NCBI GenBank assembly: GCA_000231825.2
Contig: JH720360.1
Span: forward strand, 62,001-126,000
Direction: 5' to 3'
DNA: 64,000 nucleotides
Source: Tetrahymena elliotti 4EA
Lineage: Eukaryota; Ciliophora; Oligohymenophorea; Hymenostomatida; Tetrahymenidae
The position numbers and the translations under genes are program-made. Shown piece after piece: positions 12,700-24,659 of this stretch. Each line of letters starts with the position of its first letter. Position 1 is the stretch's first letter. The notes beneath the pieces are model-generated. The model was not told where the DNA came from, did not search any database, and saw only the letters and a list, made by a program, of their open reading frames with translations.

Positions 12700-15592
12700 A
12701 TGTTCGCAAAATAATTAATTCATAAAGTGTGTAGAAGTAGTAGGAATTACTACTTTTTTAATACAAAAAATCTTTTTTTAGGAAATAGCAGTTCTTTGTA
12801 AAATTAAACCAAATATTGTAATAGCACAAAGAAAGATGAAGCCTAACTCAAGAATTAAAAAAAGAAAGATTAAAATTAGGTAGTTGACCCTGTCATTATG
12901 GATTATGTATTAGATTAAATATAAAGTACATAAGATCCAGAAAAATTAGAAAAAATATCAAAAATATTAGATGAAATAGAAAGAAGAGAGTTGGAGAGAT
13001 AAAAATAGATGATTTCAGATTTAAACACTCATGCTAGTGTTTTATCTGAAACTGATGTATACAGAGCTGTATAAACCATTTTGGATACTCCTGAAGATAA
13101 GTTGATTAAAAGTATATAAAACAACCTTCCAATAGATACTAATATATGGAAAAAGAAAATAAAAAAGAGAATTTAAACTATTCCAACTTATTAAGTTTTG
13201 AGACTTCTTAAAACAGTCTTTAATTTAGAACTAAATAACATATAAGGTGAATTTTAAGTTGATGAATCTACTTAGTAAGAATAAGAAATAGATTATGAAG
13301 AATAGTAAGAATCATAAGAAGATGATTAACAAGAAAATGAAAAATAAAGAATACCAATAGAAATAAAGAATATGTGTAATTCAATTTGGAATACTGTAGA
13401 AAGTGAGTTTACAAGGAGACTCAAATTTATGTCTATTGATGAAATTGCTAGAACTGTTAGGTTATATGCCCATGCAAACAGGTCTAATCCTTAATTTTTC
13501 AGAGAAATAGAAAATGAATTATTTGAAAGAGATATGGAATATGTTAATTACAGAAGTATAGGAATGATTTTAGAAGGTTTTTCTCATGCCAATTTAGGTA
13601 CAACAACTCTTTATGCTAATTTAGCAAGAACAATAAAAGTAGCACAATCTGAAATACATCCTTTAGAACTTGCTAAATATGCCTATTATTTTAGTAAAAC
13701 ACCTGAAAATATTCAAGGAGGTTTTGGAATTTATAAGATAGCAGAAGAAAAGCTCAATTATACAGTTGAAATGATGGAATTTAACGACTTAATCAAATTG
13801 TCAAAGTATTTTATTGCTCAAAACATAGGATCAAACCAATTCCTTCAAAAGCTTGAAAAAAAGATCTTAGATACATACCCAACAAAATAATTTGGAGGAA
13901 TATCTCCTAATTAACTAACAAAATTGGTTAAAAACACTTCTAAGCATTATTTTCAATACAATGATAAGGCACTCTACCATACTCTAGAAGCAGAATCAAT
14001 TAAATAGGTACCATACATGACAGTTCATTAATTATAAATTATATTATGGAGTTATTCACGTTCAAGAAGAGGAAATGCAGAGCTTTATGAAGCTCTTGAG
14101 AAGGCTATCCTAAAAAAATTAAAGCTTTATAATGCAAGAGGAATTGCTTTTTCTTATTATCAATTTGCTTTTGCTAACAGAGGTAACTTTATCCCTATTT
14201 CATATTTAAATTTAAAAGAATTTATCTGAAAGAATATTTAATAAAATAGGCTCTCCCTTATTGTTTGAGGCTTTAGAAGAAAGAATATTAGAGATTGGTA
14301 TTAAGAATTTTTCAGCACATTACTTAGTAAAAATATTAAGTGGAATTAATATTAGAAATGCATTAGAATCTCTCAGGGATACACTTTTAATGCCTATTCT
14401 TAAGCATATGTCTTAGATTGCTGTTTAGTCTAAATACTCTGAAGCTATTAAGTTCTTATACTTATTGGTCGAATTACCCCCATACTAAATTAAAGACTCA
14501 GATAATTAAACAGATATTAATGTCTAAACTGAATATGATAGTTTGTTTAAAGAATTTGAAAATAACAAATTCTCATTAATTGCTCACTAACTTAAAATAG
14601 ATGAAGTCAGTTAACTTTATTTTGCTTATCGTTCTGCAAATATTGGAAGTCCTTAATTTTTAGAGTAGTTAGAGTAGCGTTTTGAAAAATAGACAGAAGT
14701 TCCTAAACCTTACTTCTGTAGAACTTTATTCTCTTTAGTTTAACACCTTAAGTTTGATTTAGCAAATGAATTCATTCCTATTGTTAAAGAGCTTATGAAA
14801 TATGGTGATATCAAATATTTCTTTTCACATGAGGATTTTATAAGATTAACATGGAGTTTACTTTTATAAGAATAAGCTCTTAGAAATAGTGGATAGCTAC
14901 ATCATTATGATGAAGAAAGATACTTTATGAAACCTAATTTCTGGCTGGAAGAAGTTTATGATGCTATGTTTAGCATAAACCCTAATACTGTTAAGTATAC
15001 AGCTCTTCCTATCTGGGTTTAAAATGTATGCATGCTGACATAAATGAAAATTAGGAAAATGAAGAAATTCTAAGTAAAGTAAAAAGAGGAATTACTTCAT
15101 AAGTTAATTAATAAAGTTGATTAGATTGACTTTGAATATAAAAAATAATATGTTTAAAGAGATTTGAAATAGTTCAGCTCAATCAAAAAAGAAATACATG
15201 AATAATTACAAAATCGCATGGAAGTTTTTGGAGAATCATTAGACTATCAGCTTGTTGAAGATCTTGTTGATGAATTTTTAAATATTATGGATTCTGCTAT
15301 ATACATAAAGCATGATAATTAAATCTTGAAGATAGGTGTTATTATTCTTAATGAGTATCATTACTCAAACAGAGATGTATCAAATGGTTAAGAAGGTCTA
15401 TTACTACAAGTTTAGAATAAGATAACTCTTCTTTAAGACCTTTTAGATTGGTAAGTTATTGTTATTGATGAACATGAATGGAATCAATACACAGAGTAAT
15501 AAAAGAAGTAATTCTTCTTTGATAATATCTAATTTGAAACTGAAACTGAAACTGAAGCCTAAGCTGAACCTGATTACAAATAATAATCATGA
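12700..15592 (+). CDS. RAP-domain protein, probably mitochondrial RNA-processing factor
   Basis: Two exons (intron 14183-14249) encode 941 residues. The chosen ATG gives MFAKQLIHKVCRSSRNYYFF, basic, hydroxylated and free of acidic residues, as in a mitochondrial presequence. An in-frame ATG at 12601 would add 33 residues and mask it. The body is helical, with repeated motifs of the kind LYANLARTIKVAQSEIHPLELAKYAY and GIAFSYYQFAFANRG, as in FASTK/OPR-like helical repeat proteins. The C-terminal 55 residues (VIVIDEHEWNQY, then KKQFFF) fit the RAP domain, a small nuclease-like fold in organellar RNA-binding proteins. An acidic Gln/Glu stretch lies near residues 190-215. Family knowledge suggests mitochondrial RNA maturation or translation; the specific target cannot be inferred. 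Removing the 67-nt intron takes out an in-frame TGA and restores phase exactly. Confidence 0.8.
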
Positions 15593-15926
15593 TGAATTTT
15601 ATCTTGAATAAATTCTAAATTCGGAAAAAAATAATTTAAATCTTTATTGATAATAGTTATTTATTTAAATTTTTCTTCACAAAACTATTTTTTGTAATAG
15701 AAATGTATTAAATATTATTAAAATAAAACAATTTTTAAAATCATTGAAAACTTTAAAATTTATTTAATTTTATTTTAATTACAAAATATAAATAGAAAAA
15801 AAATAAACTATAATTCTAAACAAATAAACAGACCTTTAAAGTAAAAAAAAAGTAAATATAATATATCAATTTTTTGATTAATAAATAAATCATACAATAT
15901 ATTTAACTTTATGAGATAATAATTCT
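15593..15926. other. Short convergent spacer
   Basis: This AT-rich DNA lies between the 3' ends of the RAP-domain gene (+) and the first LRR gene (-). Long A/T runs presumably hold both 3' UTRs. I see no gene. Confidence 0.6.
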
Positions 15927-17991
15927 TCAATAATCTAATTTGAATTTAACTATCTTTCTTAACTTTGTAAGTCTTTTACTCAAAATACTCATTAATTCGA
16001 CATGAATAGAGTTCCTTCTTTTTTAAGTTAAAACAAGTAAGAATTCAAAAATGTGTTTTATTTTTCTTAATTTATAAAATAATTAAATTCAATATTGAAT
16101 ACTTAAGAAATATTTCTAGAACTTGCAGATTGTTGTAATTTTTCAATGATCTAACTATGTTATAAAAACCATCAGTATCTATTTAACAATACCTAAAGAT
16201 AAATTGTTTATGATAATAAATTTAAATTTATGTAGTTTTAATTTATAAATATTTACCAAAAATCAAGATTTAAACTTCTAAGATTAGCATATTAGGATAA
16301 TTAAGAGACTAAGATGTTAGCTCCTTCATTGCCAATTTCATTTTGTCTTATTTTGTTATTAAAAATATAGCTTTAACAAATTAATAAATATAATGATCCA
16401 ATATAAAATAACAATTATGTATTCAAGTTACCTAAGATAAAGTGTTAAATGCATAATACTTTTACTCTATGATAAATAAAAACCCAATTTTGTTGTACCC
16501 TCTAATCCAATTTAATTTTATCTATTTATTTTAAATAAAATAAGAAAAAAAAGTAAAATTTTACTACCTTAAATAAAGTTATAAATTTTAAAGATTTTAG
16601 CATTTTGCTAATGAATTTGCTAGTTCTGATACTCCTTGATCTCCAATCGAGTTTCCTCTAAAAATAAAAATTTGTTTTTTTACTTTAATGAAAAATAAAA
16701 TGATCTATTAACCTTAAATAGAAAGCTATGTGTTTAAGATTTTAAAAATTTTATAAACCAAGTCCTAAACATGAAATTCCTTCATAATTAATATTGCTTG
16801 TCCTTTTTAAAAATAAAAAATTTCCTAATTAAATATCAAAAATTTTTTACAAACCTTAAAAACATTGTAAAATATTAGAGATTTGGATTTTTTTACAAAG
16901 TCTATCCTAAAGCCTTGAATCCCATAGAACTGATATTGTTGCATCTAAATGGATTTATAAAATTATTGTAAATAAAACAAGTAAAATTATCAAATAAAAT
17001 AAAAATTTGATTCATTTTTTACTACAAATTAAGTTCTAATTTTTTTAGATTTCTGCAATTTGATAAAGATAAACCTAAAGCAGATATCCCTTCATCTCCT
17101 ATAGAGTTATATCTATTTTAAAAATAAAATAATCATCAATATTAATAATATATTATATTTTGCAAATATTAAGTTTATTTACTAAAATTTAATTAAATAA
17201 ACTTCTTAAAAATATGAATATTCAAAACTTTAAAAACAAAATTTATTATTTTTGGAGAGAAAAAAATCTTACGAAATATTCATACTTAGAGTTTCTAAAC
17301 TTTCACATTTTTGAAAAGATGAACTTAAGCTACCAAGTCCTTTATCACCAATTTGATTTGTACTTAATTATTTTTCAATATTTGTTAATATAATCTACAC
17401 AAAAATAGGATTGCATAGAAAGAATTAAAATTTATTTTGTGAATTACGATAAATATAAAGCCAAGAAATTTAAATTCACACACTCAGATATAAATTAACT
17501 AATATTATTAGCACCGTGAGCACAAATTCTATTGCAACTTTAATTTAAAAACAAAAATTTATTTTCCAAAATATATAAATTAGTAGAATAAAATTACGAT
17601 GCATCCAAAACTAAAGATTATAAGTTTTTACAATTTTTCAACTCAGCAATCCCTTGATCTCCTAAATTATTAGATCTTTTACAATTGAAATAATTTTTTC
17701 ATTTATTATCAAGCTAAATAACAAATTTTACCTTAAATATAGCTCTAAACTATTTAATTTTTAGCAACAAGCTAAATAAGAATGTAAAAGTTAAAGACCT
17801 TTAACATCAATATTATTTGACCTTTTAAAAAAAATTATATTTAATTTTCATAAAATTTTTTGTTATTACGATAAATCAATATTAAGCTTTTCAAGATTTT
17901 AATAACTTTTTAGAGACACACCAATTGATTTTAAACTTTCTTCTTTAATACAACTACCCCTATTTTTAAATGATAATTCACATTTTTACAT
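15927..17991 (-). CDS. Leucine-rich-repeat protein, one repeat per exon (LRR gene A)
   Basis: On the minus strand at least 11 short coding blocks alternate with AT-rich introns. Each block reads as one ribonuclease-inhibitor-type LRR, for example NSIGDEGISALG...NLKKLEL (about 17035-17125), TNQIGDKGLGSL...SLETL (about 17290-17365) and NSIGDQGVSELA...CQNL (about 16590-16660). Further units lie near 16140, 16300, 16760, 16900, 17500, 17640, 17780 and 17920. The two units I counted fully are 90 nt with phase-2 introns on both sides. The putative start is ATG at 17991 (MQKCELSF), running straight into the first repeat; the last exon ends in a basic tail and TGA at 15927. Such proteins form a solenoid for protein binding; no catalytic domain is visible. 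The exact edges of every exon are inferred. Few if any standard-code ORFs betray this gene. Confidence 0.75.
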
Positions 17992-18729
17992 TTTTAGATC
18001 ATAAGAACACATATATTAGGATAATTATTACCATAAATTTAGTTTAAGTTTATTTATCTCCTTAAAAGTACAATTTAAAAACTTTTTTTTAAAAATATTT
18101 TATTATGAAGACTGCTAAATAAAAAAAATTAATATACATCTTCTAGTTTGTCAAAGTGACAAGTTTATATCATTTTCTTTTTTTTTATTTTCTTAATTAA
18201 TTATTGAACTTTTTTATTGAGAAATTTATTTAATAATAAAAAAATTTTTTCATAAATAATAGAGAAATCTCATTAAATTAAACATAATGGCAGTTAATTA
18301 AACAAACTTAAAATTTTATTGATTTTTTATTTAATGACAAAATATTAACTACATTAATTTTTATTTGTAAGATAGAGTTTTATTTTGATTAATTTTACAT
18401 TTTAAGTTTTAAAGGGTCGAAAATCAAAAAAGGGTTAAATTTATTTAACAATAATTCAAATATCAATAAGACTCAAAGGTTGAAAGTAAAATTCATTGCA
18501 AACATAGTGATTAGTATAAATTATTATTTAGAGTTACAATATTTTATAAAAATAAATTGTTATTTTAAGGAATGGTGTTATTTCCTTTTTATTTTTTTTG
18601 TAGTATCAATTAACAAAATTTTTTAAATTATTCAAAAAATTCAAGTATTATTAAGAATTTATTGAAATTAATTTTAATTGATATTTTATATAATTTGTTA
18701 AACTTTCAAAAGATTATTCATACTGCATA
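17992..18729. other. AT-rich intergenic region
   Basis: This spacer lies upstream of LRR gene A and downstream of the flippase gene, both transcribed leftwards. It has long homopolymer runs and no convincing frame. It presumably holds the LRR promoter and the flippase 3' UTR. Confidence 0.55.
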
Positions 18730-21700
18730 TTATTCATATTTTCTCTCAGCTGGTACATTTTCTGGAATATCTCTTCCACGGTTTTTATTTACATCAACAT
18801 GCTCTAATCTTTCAATAAATTCACTGTTATCTAATACTTGTTTATTCTTCATATAACGTCTTAAGTGCTCAATAAAACCTGTAAATTCCTTTTGAGAAAG
18901 ATAAAGTATGAAGACATCAAAAGACACAACTAAAAATAGTGAGAAGAATATAACTAAATAAAAATCAGGCATAGTAAAAACAGCTTAGGCAGTAAGATAT
19001 ACATTGAATTACTCTATTAAATTAGCAACAAAAACATACAAGAAGTATGGAACTAAAGAAGTAAAAATAATTGAGAGAACCATTATGGAAGTCCAGAATC
19101 TAGTATTTACTGCTAGTTTTACATCAACAACTAAAATAATTGCTGAATATAATGTAATTGACACTACCCAAATATCAGCAGAATAGCCATTAGATGATAT
19201 GGCATCTGACTAAATTGAGCTAAATACTACTGCATAAATAATCGATGCATGAATTAGAGCTTAAGTAATCCAAATTATAAAATTTTTCTTATTGAAGATA
19301 AGATTTTATTATCCAACATAATAAGCCTTAGGGAAGAGCTTAAGAAGTTTGTTATGACTTATGAGCCTTTCCTAATTTTCTTGGTCTTTTTAACGAATTT
19401 TATAGTACAAATCTTGCTCAGTTACTGCTCTTACTACAAGAGGAAAGGCTGTAAAGATGATATTATAAAGTGTAATGTAATAATCATCAAAAATACTTTA
19501 CCCACTAAACCCATTTGAAAAACTAAAGAAGAATTGAGGTATTGTGAAAATAAAATTTTTATAGAAGAAATACAAGATCATTTCAGATATTCTAATATAG
19601 TTCCATCTATTTATTTAAAAGTTAAAACAATTAATAAACTCATTTTATTGAATATTTCAATTTACCTTCCATGAACAAGTAATAATCTCCATAAACCCTT
19701 GAACTCAGGTAAGGCATAATCAGAGGCTTAGACTGCTCTCATACCTTCCTGTCCAAACAAACCAATACCTATATGAGCTTCTTAAATCATATTTACATCA
19801 TTGGCACCATCACCTATTGCCAATGTAATTTTTTGCAATTTATCTTTAACTAATTTAACAACTTATGCTTTTTATTTAGGAGTAGCTCTGCAACATACTA
19901 CTGATTCACAATCTTTTACAGTGGCAATAAGCATATCCATAAATTCATCATCTACTAACACATCACCTAAATCTTCTCCTTCTATCAGCAATGCTTTTTC
20001 CTTTTTCTATTATATTAGACTTTCTTTTTCATAGAATAATCTGTTTAATTCATCTTTAACTAGATTAGCAGGAGTCTTATAAACTTAACCTTCCATCATT
20101 TTAGGTTTATTAACTTAATATCTCAAAACTTTAAAGTGAGGCTAAATTAATTTGCAACTCTTAGCAATGTTTTCTGCTGTTTCCATTTTATCACCAGTAA
20201 GCATCCAAACATTTATTTCTAGATTATTAATGAATCAAATTAATTTCTCAAATAAAAATAAATTATATGTATTTACTTGCTTAAAGCATATCTCTAATAG
20301 TTTCAGGAACTCTGTCTTATAATTTATCTTCAACAGCTATTATTAATTAAATAAAAATAATTTTAAATCATTTATATTTAAATCTAATACCTGTAGCTCC
20401 AATCAAATATAGATCCTTTTCATACTCTTCAGCTATTTTAAAGAATTACTCTTCACGATTTGCAGCATTACCAGCTGCTTAGTATTTTTTATCAAGCTCC
20501 TAATACTCACTTTCTTCCAGCACCTTCATAGCTACTAATAGAGTTCTTAGACCTTTTTTGGAAAATTCATCTATTCTTTATTGTATTTCATGAAGGAAGG
20601 GCTATTCTATTTATGTATTTAATCTCTCCTTTATTTTATTATCAGCTCCTTTTATGTACATTTTAATAATACCATTCTGACGAATAATAATAGACATTCT
20701 TTTTCTATCGCTATTAAATTCAAACAATTTCAGTAATTCTAGTGACACTTTTTCACCTTGAACTTCTAAAGTCATTGATGCAGAATTAGATCCTAAAAAG
20801 ACATATCCATAATGACGCGCTGTATCTACTAAAGTTACCTCATCTGGAGATGGACCCTTTTATGTTACAAAAATTATTTACAAATATTGATTTGATTAAA
20901 ATTAATAGATTATTTACTTAATATTTTATCTCTTGATGCTTGATTGGCGTTGTAGTATTTTAGCTTGAAGGAACGGGACTTGGATCAAGATTCATTTAGC
21001 CCATTTCGATTCTAATATTATTCCCCTATTTTGGGATAGATGTATTAGCATTTTAACTGTTGTTGCTAAAAGGTATTGGCTTTTTAGACACTGATTTGTT
21101 ATCAGTTTGCTTTTCAATATCTTCAACTTCAGATTGATCTTTCTATTCTATTACACATTCGTGGCAGGTTGCGAGTAGCATGAGATACTCATGAGCAATA
21201 TCTCTTTAACTTACTAAGGATAATAATGCTTTTGATTAAGTTTTAGTGTCTAACAAATCAAAATTGTCAATTTAAAAATTTCCTATTCCATTGATTATTT
21301 TCACTAAATTCTCATCTTTCTTATAGAAAATAATTTCAGAATTTTCATCAACTAGAGTTGGCTTTCTCAAAGACCTCTTTCTTTTTTATGGAGATGATAG
21401 CTCTTTCAGAACTTTTTAGTCACCATACAACTAATTTCCTATGCAGCACAACTTGAGCTCCATTTTATTGCATGTTAAAGTTCCTGTTTTATCACTAAAT
21501 ATATATTAGACTTAGCCAAGTTCTTCATTTATTGATGTAGTATAAACTTTTGGAACCTTAGTTCTTCCATCTTCTTTTTATACTAACTCTTCATCTGCTG
21601 CTATAATAAATCCCTGTACTAACTTAACAACTTCAAGAGAAACAATCAAAGAGATAGGTATCATAGTATTATTTAAAACTATATATGTCAAAAAAGTTAG

Positions 21701-23222
21701 AAAACCTTCAAATGTTGTACTTGAAGGCCTAGGTATGTACCTATACTCAGGACCTTTTTTATTGTTCCAAATAGAATTACCTATAGCTGAGCATATACTT
21801 ATGATAAGTTAAAATATAAATATGACTATAATTAATTTATTTGTTTGTGATTCAATGTTAGAAACTTTATATTTTGATTTATCAGCATTCTTCATAATTT
21901 TGGTATCTTCTCCAGTATATACTACGATACCAGCAATCCATTTTGTATTTTTAAGTTTAGCACCACGCAACAAAAATTGTTTAGCTCCAACTATATACTA
22001 TTCACCATGATATTAAATAGTACCTTCAAATTAATGAAGATTCTCATTTGGTAATATACAATTGACCTAACCAACTAGTCTTATAACAGATTTTTCAGGT
22101 TATACCCACTTCAAAGTCTAAGCCATTGCTTCTTTATTTTTATAATTCTTCTCACCATCAAGAGAACTAGTTTCAATAAAGCACACACCACTTTTTAATT
22201 AAAATTTAAATGATTTCAATACTAATAATTAATGATTAATTAAAATATATCAGTTAATCCAAATTAAATTTTTAAAGGAAATTTATGATAATAAAATAAA
22301 AAAATATCATATTTAAAAGTAATCTAGGATGAAAAATTTGTCATTTATTTGAATCTTTTATTTATTCATTTTAGTGGCTAGCATTTAATAGATTTATATA
22401 ATAATCAAATTAATTGATAATTTTAGATTGGAGTATTGCCTTTCTTAATTATTGGTAGGAGATAAGTAGTTAGAAGGCTTAAGTACTAATATTTATTTAC
22501 CCAAAAAAATTTTGTTTTTTTCTAACTAATTATTTATTTTTGCTATTAAATCAGCCATTTGAGCTCTAATAAAAACCAACAAATAAATAATTTGGCTTTA
22601 AAATAAATTTTAGTCGTTGGTCTTAACTTTGCTTGATTTAATTCGGTATCTGCTTTTTATAATTTAAAATTATTTACCCTTCATTGGATGTGTTTAAAAC
22701 AATAATATCTGAAGGGAATGTTTCGTTTTCCACTATTTTTACTAAGTCTCCTACTAAGACATCTCCCCATTTGCATTCAACAAATTTTGAGTCTCTATAG
22801 ACTGTAGTTGTTGAGGAGTTCATTTCGAGGTCAGACTTATATCTCTAATAATCTTCATAGCCTTCTCTAGCCATTGAAATACCTATAACTATAACTAGAG
22901 GAGCCCAAGCAGAAAAGGCATTCAAAGGAGAAATAGCAGGGATACTTTGAAGAATTGCAATCACAAGGAAATAGACATTGGCATATCTTTTGAACTACTA
23001 GAGTAAGCAAAGTGGTAAAAAATTCCATACCGTATACTTAGAAGTTTTAATAAAATTGGAACTAAAGTGCATATCTTTATTCATCGACTAAGAACCAAAG
23101 TGAAATATTCTTCTACCTCCTACTTATTTATCAACATTTGATAAGCTTCTATTCAAATTTTAGCTCATCCTCATTTCTCCCTATCCTTATTGGGTTTAAT
23201 TTTTATTATTATTGTCTTTCAT
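18730..23222 (-). CDS. P4-type ATPase (phospholipid flippase)
   Basis: This gene encodes a P4-ATPase, which uses ATP to flip phospholipids from the outer to the inner leaflet of plasma or Golgi/endosomal membranes. Hallmarks on the minus strand: an N-terminal cytosolic tail then TM1-2 (KRYANVYFLVIAILQSIPAI); the actuator segment with LDGEKNYK; PISLIVSLE in TM4; the phosphorylation motif DKTGTLT at about 21479-21499; the nucleotide-binding KGAD; DKLQDRVPETI; MLTGDK; the hinge GDGANDVNMI near 19795; and C-terminal TM7-10 with LLKLFPKAYY. These P4-specific variants separate it from P2 and P5 pumps. The start is ATG at 23222; the stop is TGA at 18730 after the tail ending ERKYE. A large intron lies at 22191-22677, with smaller ones near 22.2, 20.9, 20.35, 20.25, 19.65 and 19.3 kb. 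Length is as expected for the family. A CDC50-type partner is normally needed; none is seen here. Confidence 0.95.
22191..22677 (-). other. Large intron (487 nt) in the flippase gene
   Basis: The exon before it ends ...TSNEG with donor GTAAATA; the exon after starts VCFIETSSLDGEKN. Together they restore the conserved P4-ATPase actuator segment without a gap, with codon GGT split across the junction. At 487 nt it is several times longer than most introns here. I see no coding or RNA gene inside it. Confidence 0.75.
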
Positions 23223-24659
23223 AACAATTTTCTATTTTATAATAGCTTAGATATTTATTTTTTATTTAGTTAGTATTTGGTTTTGCTTGGTCTCTTCAAT
23301 TTATGTTCTTCTTATCAATTATTCTGTTAATATTTTTATGTGTTAAAATGCAAGTTATTACTAAAATTTTAAACTCTTTTACTCTTTCAATTGCTGGAAT
23401 AGATGTTGGTAGACTTGTTACTATCTACTGGTCTCGCTAAATTATTATTCTACTTTTTTATTTGTGTCTTTTTACACAAGGAGAAGGTTAATTACTGTTA
23501 TAAATTGGAGATAACAAGCTGAAAATAAAAAAATTTAATAAGTATTTTTTTGTTTACTTATTTTAAGAAATTAATTTGCAAAATAAACTATATAATTTAC
23601 TACAATTAATTCATTAAACAACTTTATAATGAAAAATACAAAAAATAAATGCTTTTAATTTTAATTTCATGTACTTTGATTTATTATCTGATTGATTGAT
23701 AATTTTTTTACTTTTTTTCAATTAATTAATTTAAAAAACTATATATATACTTCTTTGCTAATTTGTTTTTGAGATTTTAATCAAATAGATTTTTTACTAA
23801 AACCTAATTATTGTTTAGATGCTTGATTGATTGAAACTTTTCTTTTTTTCTTCTCAATATATATTTGAAGTAGGAAAGTTAAGAAATAGTTTGTTAGGAA
23901 GTACTGATTCTATACTAATAATTTTAGCAATTCATGGTAAGATTTACATCAAATTTATTTTTTAGCTAAAATACCTAAATAACTTGAATTGATTTGAAAT
24001 CTCCCTAAAATTATTCTTTAATCAATTTATCTATCATTTTATAATGAAAATTTTTATTCAATAAATAAAAATATTTGTTTAAATTTTTTTCTCTTAAGAA
24101 TTTTTCAGATTTTTCTTATTTCAAAAAACGTAGTAAGGATAAGCATAATAATTTATGAAATAATTTAAAAGAAAATATTTTTTTTTCAATTAAACAAGTA
24201 ATTTTAATTACGTAATGAAACAAACTTAAATTAATACTAAAAATTAAGTTTTTTGAAAATGAAAATTGTATTAAAATTGAAATAATTCATACCTTGCCAT
24301 AAATAATAAGAAATTTAAAATTAATAAATTTTTATTCAAAATGTAAATGAAAATGAATATTCTATGTATGTAAGTAAGCATTATTATATAAAATACTTAT
24401 TTTTTAAGCTTACAAATCAAATATTAGTAATCTTGCCATTCATAATAATAAAATAAATCTAACTTGTAATTTTGATTTTATCGTTAAAATTTGTGATTAA
24501 AATACTATCACAGATAATTCACGATTTATTGTTTTAAGAAACTTTATATTTAGACATTCTTAAAATCAATTAAATTATTTACAATAGTTATTTATTGGAT
24601 CTATCAGGTAAATATTAAATAATTTAATTAGTGAATTAGTATATCAAGCATTATAGATA
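23223..24659. other. Divergent intergenic region
   Basis: This spacer separates the starts of the flippase (-) and an acidic protein gene (+), so it should contain both promoters. The flippase-proximal part (about 23280-23520) is less AT-rich than the rest and remains free of TGA in the flippase frame, so a 5' UTR exon or an N-terminal extension is possible; no upstream ATG in that frame was found. The remainder is A/T runs with repeated TTGATTGA words. Confidence 0.5.

Noticed and set aside
16110..17960. Regularly spaced similar blocks that could suggest a CRISPR-like or satellite array
   Set aside because: The blocks are not near-identical DNA repeats; similarity is at the protein level and they are LRR exons. 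The sequence is eukaryotic.
19801..20034. Plus-strand ORF of 77 codons
   Set aside because: It lies opposite the GDGAND hinge region of the flippase and is an antisense shadow.
23680..23840. Repeated TTGATTGA words in spacers (also near 28080 and 42515)
   Set aside because: Short words of this kind recur by chance in such AT-rich DNA; no constant spacing or flanking pattern was seen.
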